From: Prionace glauca
Lineage: Eukaryota > Chordata > Chondrichthyes > Carcharhiniformes > Carcharhinidae
Assembly: GCA_037974335.1 (NCBI GenBank)
Contig: CM075760.1
Location: 53,837,890-53,901,889, forward strand
Length of the DNA stretch: 64,000 bases
Reading direction: 5' to 3'
The notes beneath the pieces were generated by a model. It saw only the letters and a list, made by a program, of their open reading frames with translations, was not told where the DNA came from and searched no databases. Below, piece after piece: positions 55,873-64,000 of this stretch. A program made the position numbers and the translations under genes. Every line of letters begins with the position of its first letter. The stretch's first letter is position 1.

Positions 55873-56859
55873 ATGGAGAAACCATGGAAATGTACAGACT
55901 GTGGAAAGAGATACAGATTCCCCTATCTGCTGGATGCTCATCGGCGCAGCCACACTGGGGAGAGGCCATTCATCTGCTCTCAATGTGGGAAGGGATTCAT
56001 TCAACACTCCCACCTGCAGTTGCACAAGCGAGTTCACACTGGAGAGAGACCATTCACCTGCTCTCAGTGTGGAAAAGGATTCACTGTGTTATCCACTTTG
56101 CAGAGACACCAGCGAATTCACACTGGGGAGAGGCCATTCACCTGCTCTGAGTGTGGGAAGGGATTCAACCAGTTATCCAATTTGCGGACACACCAGCGAA
56201 TTCACACTGGGGAGAGGCCATTCACCTGCTCTCAGTGTGAGAAGAGATTCACTCGGTTATCCGACCTGCAGGCACATCAGCACATTCACACTGGGGAGAG
56301 GCCGTTCACCTGCTCTCAGTGTGGGAAGGGATTCACTCGGTTATCCGACCTGCAGGCACATCAGCGCATTCACACTGGGGAGAGGCCGTTCACCTGCTCT
56401 CAGTGTGGGAAGGGATTCACTCGGTCATCTGACATGCAGAAGCACAAACAAATTCACAATGGGGAGAGGCTGTTCATCTGCTCTCAGTGTGGGAAGGGAT
56501 TCACTCAATTTTCCAGCCTGCGGACACACCAGCGTGTTCATACTGGGGAGGGTCTGTTCATCTGCTCTCAGTGTGGGAAGGGATTCACTCAATTGTCCAG
56601 ACTGCAGAGACACCAGCATGTTCATACTGGGGAGAAGCCGTTCACCTGCTCTCAGTGTGGAAAGGGATTCACTGGACAATTTCACCTGCAGAGACACCAG
56701 CTAGTTCACACTGGGGAGAAGCTGTTTACCTGCTCTCAGTGTGGGAAGGGTTTCAGTCAGTTAACCAACCTGCGGAGACACCAGCGAGTTCACATGCGGA
56801 GAGGCCATTCACCTGCTCTCAGTGTGGGAAGGAATTCACTCAGTTATCCCACCTGCTGA
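55873..56859 (+). CDS. C2H2 zinc-finger protein, 11 fingers, C-terminus frame-shifted
   Basis: ATG 55873 ([20 protein letters not shown]) opens eleven C2H2 fingers. Fingers 5 and 6 are almost identical (TRLSDLQAH), and 6 and 7 differ mainly in the helix. After finger 11 ([13 protein letters not shown]) one base is missing (cacatgcgg for cacactgggg), so the last 21 or so residues are out of frame and a twelfth finger is lost. Without that change the frame would meet a stop at the end of finger 12 anyway. The upstream TTG-led extension to 55837 is relic. It lies in arm B of the inverted duplication; its counterpart in arm A has 15 fingers and also ends early. The predicted protein is nuclear and DNA-binding. 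Confidence 0.88.
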   Translation: MEKPWKCTDCGKRYRFPYLLDAHRRSHTGERPFICSQCGKGFIQHSHLQLHKRVHTGERPFTCSQCGKGFTVLSTLQRHQRIHTGERPFTCSECGKGFNQLSNLRTHQRIHTGERPFTCSQCEKRFTRLSDLQAHQHIHTGERPFTCSQCGKGFTRLSDLQAHQRIHTGERPFTCSQCGKGFTRSSDMQKHKQIHNGERLFICSQCGKGFTQFSSLRTHQRVHTGEGLFICSQCGKGFTQLSRLQRHQHVHTGEKPFTCSQCGKGFTGQFHLQRHQLVHTGEKLFTCSQCGKGFSQLTNLRRHQRVHMRRGHSPALSVGRNSLSYPTC

Positions 56860-57219
56860 GACATCAATGAGGTTACACTGGGGAGAAACCTGCTCAGTGT
56901 ATAAAAAAGAGTTCAGAATTTCATCACAGCTGCTGAGGCACCAACAAGTTCACAGGGGTTGGATTCTGCTTTTATTGTTTCTGTTCTCACATCCAGGACT
57001 GCATTTTGTTCATTCTCACAGTTGGACATTGGAGCAGGTCGGAGGATTTCTTTCTGCTGGACTGGCTGGTCTCAGCCTCCAGTGGGCTGATGCTCTTTGA
57101 CTCTTTTTGCAAATACCTTGTTTTAAATTTCACAAGTTTCACAGAGTGACAGGGTGTTAGGAAGGTCAGAGATATTTAGTCAGTATTTCTGTTTGAAACC
57201 CCCCCCAAATCCCCATCCA

Positions 57220-57540
57220 ATTTCCTTTGTAATGGATTGTTTCCACTCCCTCCATCCTTGTTGGGAGTGGTTTCCGAGCCAATACCACTCGCTGCAGCAA
57301 AATATTCTTCCTCACATTCCTCCCCCTGCATCTCTGACTCAAAACCTTAAATCTGTGTCCCCCTCATCCTTGTCCTATCAACAAATGGGAACAACTTTTC
57401 TTTGTCCACCTTATCTAAATCTGTCGGAATCTTGTCCACCTCTATCAAATCTCCCCTCAACCTCCTTTGCTCCAAGGGGAACAACCCCAGCCTGACATTG
57501 ACAATAAAGAACAAACTAACAGAATATGTTAATACCTGAA
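57220..57540 (-). mobile_element. CR1-type LINE fragment (arm B copy)
   Basis: Reverse complement of 29650-29945. The minus strand reads the CR1 C-terminal region. Confidence 0.65.
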
Positions 57541-57729
57541 ATCAAATGGGAATGTTTAATTTCTGTTTTAAAGATATTGTGAATGTATTGTCCTGGACAA
57601 TAATGAAATTGGGATAACTCACCTTGGATGTGGTTGAATTTAATATATTAATCTGGTATCCGCCAACAGTTAGTGAGTCTGGAATGAGTAGCTGGAAATC
57701 ACTCCAATAGCACTGTGGGTGTATTTACA

Positions 57730-59161
57730 ATGATGTGGGTATGCCGGCGTTGGACTGGCGTAAACACAGTAAAAAGTCTGACAACACCAGGTTTTAGTCC
57801 AACCGATTTATTTGATAATATTCTCACAAGCTTTCGAGGGTGCTGCCTCTTTGTCAAGTGAATGGAGAGTTCTGGCCTCAGACAGACAGAGCATACAAAG
57901 TACAGACAGTTGCTGATTAGAATGCGAATCCTTACACCTAACCTGCTGTTCAATTCTTAAAGTGGCTGATAATGTGAGTGGAAGGAGCACTGATCACAGT
58001 TTAAAGAGATGTGTATTGTCTCCAGACAGTACAGTAAGTGAGGTTTTGCAAACCCAGGCAAGTCACGGGGGTTACAGATAGTGCGACATGAACCCAAGAT
58101 CCCTGTTGAGACCGTCCTCATGTGTGCGGAACTTGGCTATCAGTCTCTGTTCAGCGACTCTGCGCTGTCGTGTGTCATGAAGGCCGCCTTGGAGAATGCT
58201 TACCCGAAGGTCAGAGGCTGAATGCCCGTGACCGCTGAAGTGTTCGCCAACAGGAAGGGAACAGTCTTGCCTGGTGACTGTCGAGCGATGTTCATTCATC
58301 CGTTGTCGTAGCGTCTGCATGGTCTCCCCAACGTACCATGCTTCGGGACATCCTTTCTTGCAACGTATCAGGTAGACAATGTTGGCCGAGTTGCAAGAGT
58401 ATTTACCATGTACCTGGTGGATGGTATTCTCACGTGTGATGATGGTATCCATGTCGATGATCCGGCATGTCTTGCAGAGGTTGCTGTGGCAGGGTTGTGT
58501 GGTATTGTGGTCACTGTTCTCCTGAAGGCTGGGTAGTTTGCTGCGAACAATGGTTTGTTTGAGGTTGTGTGGTTGTCTGAAAGCAAGAAGTGGGGGTGTG
58601 GGGATAGCCCTGGCGAGATGTTTGTCTTCATCAATGATATGTTGAAGACTCCGGAGAAGATGTCGTAGCTTCTCCGCTCCGGGGAAGTACTGGACGACGA
58701 AGGGTACTCTGTCCATTGTGTCCCGTGTTTGCCTTCTGAGGAGATCGGTGCGGTTTTTCTCTGTGGCACATCGGAACTGCCGATCTATGAGTCGAGCACC
58801 ATATCCTGTTCTTATGAGGGCATCTTTCAGGGTCTGGAGGTGTCTGTCACGATCCTCCTCATCTGAGCAAATCCTGTGTATACGGAGGGCTTGTCCATAG
58901 GGAATAGCTTCTTTAACATGTTTAGGGTGGAAACTGGAGAAGTGGAGCATTGTGAGATTGTCTGTGGGTTTGCGGTACAGTGAGGTGCTGAGGTGACCGT
59001 CCTTAATGGAGATACTTTGTATGTCTGTACTTTGTATGCTCTGTCTGTCTGAGGCCAGAACTCTCCATTCACTTGACAAAGAGGCAGCACCCTCGAAAGC
59101 TTGTGAGAATATTATCAAATAAATCGGTTGGACTAAAACCTGGTGTTGTCAGACTTTTTAC
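57730..59161 (-). mobile_element. Penelope-like retroelement fragment with GIY-YIG endonuclease
   Basis: 1432 bases bounded by inverted ends (about 100-130 bases each: gccggcgttggactggcgta ... gctttcgagggtgctgcctc) and by a 12-base target duplication GGTGTATTTACA (57718-57729 and 59162-59173). The minus-strand frame 59118-58072 carries the end of a Penelope-type reverse transcriptase (TSLYRKPTDNLTMLHFSSF, then HPKHVKEAIPYGQALRIHRI), a linker, and a GIY-YIG domain (IVYLIRCKKGC, WYVGETMQTLRQRMNEH, then AEQRLIAKF). Most of the reverse transcriptase is absent, so the copy is incomplete. Each end carries a ttgaca...gaaa block related to the hammerhead-like core of the short copies. Confidence 0.9.
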
Positions 59162-59973
59162 GGTGTATTTACAGGCATTGTAGCAGTTCAGGAAGGCAGT
59201 GTTGGGGTTGACCATGGCCGAGGCAGCTACATACAGCCACATATTCTGTTATAATTGAAGGACTGCAGATTGAATGTGAAACATTATGGGACTGGACTGC
59301 CTTGACCACATTCCTGTGACAGCTCAGTTTCTGCAATTACGGACCATTAAAGCTGCTGAGCAGGGCCCCAACAGAGGACCTGGTGAGAATATTTACTCAG
59401 AATGAGTTGGAATTAAACTTATCCCAGGACCGGCTGGTGTTCAGCAGCTGAGATACCCGAATCTGTAAAAAGGGGGTCTGACCAATCAACAAACAGTGGT
59501 AGGCAGTTGATTAAGGAATTAAGAAGCATTCTCAGGCATTGTTTAAATTAATTTAATCCTAAATTTGTGATAAAAACTGACTGATTTGTGACCCGATAGT
59601 CAGTGAAGTGATAGTATACTCCAAGTAGCACTGGACTGAAAAGTGGATCCTCTGAGAGTAGATCCGAATGGTTATTATCTTACCCCATCATGGCCAGTGA
59701 AAAATCAGAGCTCGAGTGGGTACCGGACAGGTCTCTTACCTGCCATTTGGAAACTAAGAACACAAAACCTATGATTAAAATGGTTCGAGAATAGAGCCAT
59801 TTCGAGTCTGGATGACACTTCATAAGAGCTCTGATAAAGGGTCATCCAGACTCGAGACATTGACTCTATTCTTTCTCCACAGATGCTGTCAGACCTGCTG
59901 AGATTTTCCAGCGTTTTGTGCTTTTGTTTCAGATTCCAGCATCTGCAGTATTTCATTTTTATGATAAAATGAG

Positions 59974-61500
59974 ATTTGGAATCCCCTCGATCCTCCCCCA
60001 AAACAGAGGGAGCGGTGGGAGAGGAAAATAAGGATAAGAATGAAGAAGTCTGGCTTCTGATTCTCCGAGCCCATCTAGAATTAACAAAATGAGTGAATCA
60101 GTTTATAAAGCACAGAAGTTACCATCCCTAACCATAACTGATCAAATTACAATAATTGGGTTGAGGAATGTAACAAAAAATGAATAGATGAAGTTTAAAA
60201 TCAAGTTTGTTTTGTTATAAAAGTTTTTAAAACTTTTTTTATGGCACATGTAAAGTGCCATAATTATGTGAAAGTTTTTCTGCTCACTCCCCACTCCTTT
60301 AGGATCTGTAGAAAAGTTAACCCTTTCAGCAGTCAGTTGATTTGTTTTTAAATCACTCGGAAACTCATGTCTATTTTAGTTTATAATTGTGGATTTCTTC
60401 AAACCAGTTAAATCTGGAAATTTTACATGTAGCCTGGAGGAATAACTGTGAGAATTCTCTCGTTGTCACCTCAAACCCAGATAAAGAACAAAAATTTTAC
60501 AGGTGGTAATGGTAACTCAATAAACTGTTTGTTGATTGAATCAGGCTTGAGTGTTGAATGATTCTTCTGAGTTCATTGCCCCCAACACACTGGGTACATT
60601 ACCACTGGAGAGCAGGTATTGCCAAAACCTTCAGACAATACAAAGACTCACGAAAGCCAGTGAACCAGTTCAAAGACTTATCTTTTATTTGACCAACGAT
60701 TGAAGGGAAACATTATCTGACAGTGTAATACTTCTCTCGAAGAGAAGAATCCTGATCTCTGCAATAACTCTGACATAAAATGCTTTGGATAGATCAATTA
60801 TACATCCTTCATGTCAAATTCTCCTGCCTTTCATTAGGTGTGAACCAATCATTCTTAACACAAAAAATCGTTAATTACATATGTCATATACTTTAGCCAA
60901 TTGCATTTTATCCTCTGACACAATGGGGTTTAATTTGTCCATAGAATCCAGACACTTCCTCCCCCTATTGCTGACTCCACTTCCCCTATTGCTTAGCAAC
61001 CCCAGATGCTTAGCTATAAAGATCCAAGTTACTGTTCCCATCGTCTTTTACTCTGCCACTGACCAACCAGATAAATGCAAATTTTCATGTCTGAGAAGGC
61101 ACTGTCTTATGTGGACAGTGTGAATGGATCCTATTCATGAAGCTGCCTTGAAAACCTTTCTGTTAGAAACTTCGCTGACAAATGTTGGCAAATTCTGTGG
61201 CTTCATTGTTTCGAAGAATGTAGCCTGTCTGTAAGTGTCTCTGTACCATCATGCCTTGCAGCAGCCTGCCTTTGGCTGAAGGTTACAATTGCTTTTAAAA
61301 AATACAGCTAACATCCATTTTAAAATTGGAAAATTCATGTTTAAATCAGAATTACAAGTAAATCAGAATTACTTATTTAAATCTCTTACTGCATTTGCAT
61401 CTGTTGACTGTTCCCTTGTTAGCTTCTAAGTAATTTAACTCAATGCTGGTAGCATCTGAAATGCGTAATGGTTTTAAATTTTTCAAACTTATTCAGAATT
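59974..61500. other. AT-rich DNA, no gene seen
   Basis: No finger, V, LINE or SINE text was recognised. Open frames (for example 60881-61123) lack family features. Confidence 0.55.
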
Positions 61501-62085
61501 TTCTCCCAACAGCTTGCCATTGCGGAGCTTGGAGTACAGCACTTGTTTCAGGAGTGTTGTGTGGGGCTTGAGGATAATGTGTCCTGCCCATCGCAGCTGG
61601 TCTAGTCTGACCAGTGCCTCACTACTGGGGATATTGGCCCGGGAGAGGACACTCACTTTGGGACACCTATCTTGCTAGTGGATTTGCAGGATTTTGTGGA
61701 GGCAACATTGGTGACATCTCTCCAGGGATTTGAGGTGTCTGCTGTTCACTGTCTATGTTTCTGATGGATACAGGAGGGCGGGGACCACAGCTGCTCTGTA
61801 GACCATGAGCTTGGTACTGGATTTGAGGTTTCGGACTTTGAACACTCTGTTCCTCATGCACCCGAAGCTTGCACTGGCGCATTGGAGTCACTGCTGGATT
61901 TCATCGCCGATGTCTGCCCATGCTGACAGGAGGCTCCCAAGGTGTGGGAAATGATCCACATTGTCCAAGGGCTCACCGTGGATTTTGATGGTCGGGAGGG
62001 AGAGGAGGAGTGGGCTGGGAGAGAGCCTTTGTTTCTCGGATGTTTAGTCTGAGGCCCATTCTCTCACATGCCTCAGTGGACGCAT
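61500..62085 (-). mobile_element. Non-LTR retrotransposon C-terminal fragment (RWAGH type)
   Basis: The minus strand in shifting frames reads the C-terminal end of a LINE protein: SIRNIDSEQ and RCHQCCLHKILQ-like text, then LRWAGHIILKPHTTLLKQVL and LYSKLRNGKLLGEN. The RLRWAGH...LYGEL end is known from several fish and mollusc LINE families; the clade was not settled. Confidence 0.6.
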
Positions 62086-62104
62086 CAACGATAGTTTGTA
62101 GATA

Positions 62105-62175
62105 AGTTAAAGCTTGTTTATTGGTGTCACAAATAGGCTTGCATTATTGCTACAATCAAGTTACTTTGAAAACTC
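62105..62175 (-). mobile_element. SINE 3' end fragment
   Basis: agcttgtttattggtgtcac followed by aaataggcttgcattattgc, the reverse of the tail seen at 34.4 kb. Confidence 0.5.
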
Positions 62176-62189
62176 CCTATATCAACCAC

Positions 62190-62580
62190 TGAGTGTGCAC
62201 ACAGACACACTGAGATCGTGAACGGAGCCCAATCCCTCCCTCAAACCAGCTTCCCACTCATTGACACAGTCTACACTTCCCACTGCCTCGGAAAAGCAGC
62301 CACCATAATTAATGATCCCACGCACCCCGGACATTCTCTGTTCCACCTTCTTCCGTCGAGAAAAAGATACAAAAGTCTGAGGACATATACCAACCGACTC
62401 AAAAACAACTTCTTGCATGCTGCCATCAGACTTTTGAGTTGACCTAACACGTACACATGACTATAACATTCTGCACTCTCGCCTTTCCTTCCCTTTGTAG
62501 AATATGCGCTGTCTGTATAGCGTAAGAAACAATACTTTCCACTGTACACTAATACATGTGACAATAATAAATCAAACCAA
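62190..62580 (+). mobile_element. L2-type LINE 3' end
   Basis: The plus strand encodes HCLGKAATIINDPTHPGHSL, FHLLPSRKRYKSLRTYTNRL and KNNFLHAAIRLL, then ends ctaatacatgtgacaataataaatcaaacc. It is better preserved than the 16.7 kb copy. Confidence 0.85.
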
Positions 62581-62597
62581 ATAGGCATTTTTAAAAT

Positions 62598-62940
62598 TCA
62601 GTTGTGGGACATGGGTATCGCTGGCTGGCCAGCATTTATTGCCCATCCCTAGTTGCCTGATGGCATTTGAGAGTTAACCACATCACTGTGGCTCTGGAGT
62701 CACATGTAGGCCAGACCAGGGAAGGACAGCAGATTTCCTTCCCTAAAGGACATTAGTGAATCTGATGGGTTTTTCCGACAATCGACAACGTTTTCATGAT
62801 CACCAGCAGGTTATTCAATTATTATTGAATTCAAATTCCACCCTCTGCCGTGGTGGGATTCGAACCCGTGTCTCCAGAACATTAGCTGAGTTTCTGGATT
62901 AATAGTCTAGTGATAATACCCACCAGGCCATCACCTCCCC
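62598..62940 (-). mobile_element. tRNA-derived SINE with a long-variable-arm head
   Basis: Read on the minus strand: ggtgatggcctggtgggtat, tagactattaatccagaaac, cacgggttcgaatcccacc (B box), a body cacatgtgactccagagcca and a 3' part gctggccagccagcgatacc. The head resembles a Leu or Ser type tRNA. Confidence 0.8.
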
Positions 62941-63274
62941 CCCATCCCCCTGAGAGTCTGCGTACTGTAGCCCGATGACTGAGATTGGGCTGGTCTTGGT
63001 TCTGGCCTGGGGGGGGTCGGACATTGAAAGCTTCCCACTTATATTTTCATGGTTTGGATGTCTCTCAAACAGCTCCACTGTCACAACAGCTTTTAAGTGT
63101 GCTCCTGAGCAGCCTTCACTTCTCACTCAATGATGCACTATGACAAAGCTCGACTCCAGTGGGGAGCTTCATGGTGCTGGGGTGGAGTGTTGCTGCAGGG
63201 AAGGTTGGGATGAAGGTTGGCGCGAAGATGCAGCCCTGCTTGATCCCAGTTTGCACTCGTACTGATTCTCTCAC
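62941..63274. other. Unassigned DNA; no gene seen
   Basis: Nothing recognisable apart from short G and C runs near 62935-62950 and 63010. Confidence 0.5.
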
Positions 63275-63760
63275 TGTAGTAAGGATGTGATTGCGCTGGA
63301 GGGAGTTCAGAGGAGGTTCACTGAGATGTTGCCTGGGATGGAGCAGCTGAGCTATGAGGAGAGACTTGATAGGCTTGGATTGTCTTCTTTAGAGCAGAGA
63401 AGGCTGAGGGGGGACATGGTGTATAAGATTATGAGGGGTATGAACAGGGTGAATAGGAAGCAGCTGTTCCCCTGATTTGAAGGGTTAATAATGAAATGGC
63501 ATCATTTTAAGGTGAGGGACAGGAGGTTTTGGGGCATTTGAAGAAAAATGTTTTCACCCAGAGGGTGGTGGGAGTCTGTAATCACTGACTGGGAGGGTAG
63601 TAGAGACAGGAAACCTCACAACCTTTTAAAAGCACATAGATGAGCACTTTAATATTTTGACAGTTCAAACTCTATCAGCCAAATGCTGGAAGATGAATTA
63701 GTGCAAATATAGTTTTGTCAGTGCAGACTTGATGGGCTGAAAGGCCCTTTCTGTACTATG
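63275..63760 (+). mobile_element. CR1-type LINE 3' end, older subfamily
   Basis: IALEGVQRRFTEMLPGMEQL, SYEERLDRLGLSSLEQRRLR, then a stop, diverged sequence, and the 3' end agacttgatgggctgaaagg. Confidence 0.82.
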
Positions 63761-63761
63761 A

Positions 63762-64000
63762 CTGTGAACTCACTGGTGTTTCTGCAGTTGGGATGACTGA
63801 GGGAATCCCTTCCCACACATGGTGCAGGTGAATGCTCTCTCCCCAGTGTGAACTCACTGGTGCGTCTGCAGGTCAGATGATGATCTGAATCTCTTTGTGC
63901 AATGAGAGCAGCTGAACGGTCTCTCCTCAGTGTGAATGCGCTGGTGGGACATCATTAGCTGAGAGCTTTTGAAGTCACTGTCACAGTCAAAGCATTTACA
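63762..64000 (-). pseudogene. Zinc-finger array running off the right edge
   Basis: The minus strand from the edge reads CKCFDCDSDFKSSQLMMSHQ, then RPFSCSHCTKRFRSSSDLQT, then AFTCTMCGKGFPQSSQLQKH. Two linker arginine codons are TGA (cag-tga-gtt), so the frame is interrupted at least twice within the visible part. It would be the minus-strand member of a further gene pair. Confidence 0.82.

Larger units (their letters stand above)
55005..59973. repeat. Arm B of an inverted segmental duplication
   Basis: Reverse complement of 27134-32405. Arm B alone has a Penelope-type end at 55206-55311 and the GIY-YIG element at 57730-59161. Arm A alone has the CR1 at 28107-29586. The rest aligns throughout, including both zinc-finger genes. 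Confidence 0.92.

Overview
The window looks like vertebrate germline DNA from a cartilaginous fish (shark or ray). The reasons are T-cell-receptor V segments with canonical recombination signals, intron-containing eukaryotic tRNA genes, many CR1 and L2 LINE copies, and tRNA-derived SINEs of a type I recognise from sharks (HE1-like). No species can be named from the sequence alone.

Layout. (1) 1-16.3 kb: a T-cell-receptor V-segment field, probably alpha/delta. It holds three open V segments (4325-4760 +, 7494-8396 -, 12251-12583 -), a fourth cut by the left edge (1-225 -), five V pseudogenes and an orphan V leader. V segments lie on both strands and carry 23-bp-spacer signals (24 bp in one subfamily). 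A block of about 3.9 kb with three V segments is duplicated in tandem (1-3899 and 12359-16263). (2) 16.7-21.3 kb: an L2 LINE remnant, then a small tRNA cluster (Ile-TAT with intron, Asn relic, Gln-TTG, Arg-ACG, and one tRNA-like relic). (3) 21.8-27 kb: nested CR1 and SINE copies, one CR1 with a 530-codon open reverse-transcriptase frame, and a 52-bp minisatellite. (4) 27-57 kb: a cluster of C2H2 zinc-finger genes arranged as three head-to-head pairs, each around a GC-rich CpG island (about 34.6-35.2, 43.5-44.2 and 54.65-54.97 kb). The pairs are 30359-31639(-)/36819-37745(+), 41161-41918(-)/46774-48113(+) and 51027-52208(-)/55873-56859(+). One gene looks fully intact; the others show decay. A fourth finger array runs off the right edge (63762-64000 -). 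(5) 57.7-62.6 kb: a Penelope-like element fragment with a GIY-YIG endonuclease, then old LINE and SINE material.

The zinc-finger genes have a common plan. A GC-rich non-coding first exon (splice donors visible at two islands) is followed by one terminal exon holding relic fingers, a shared TGA, and then an ATG opening the finger array. They are probably nuclear DNA-binding proteins without a KRAB or other effector domain. The first gene (30.4-31.6 kb) and the last (55.9-56.9 kb) sit in the two arms of an inverted duplication (27134-32405 and 55005-59973). Each arm has private retroelement insertions whose empty sites are preserved in the other arm, so the order of events can be read from the window itself.
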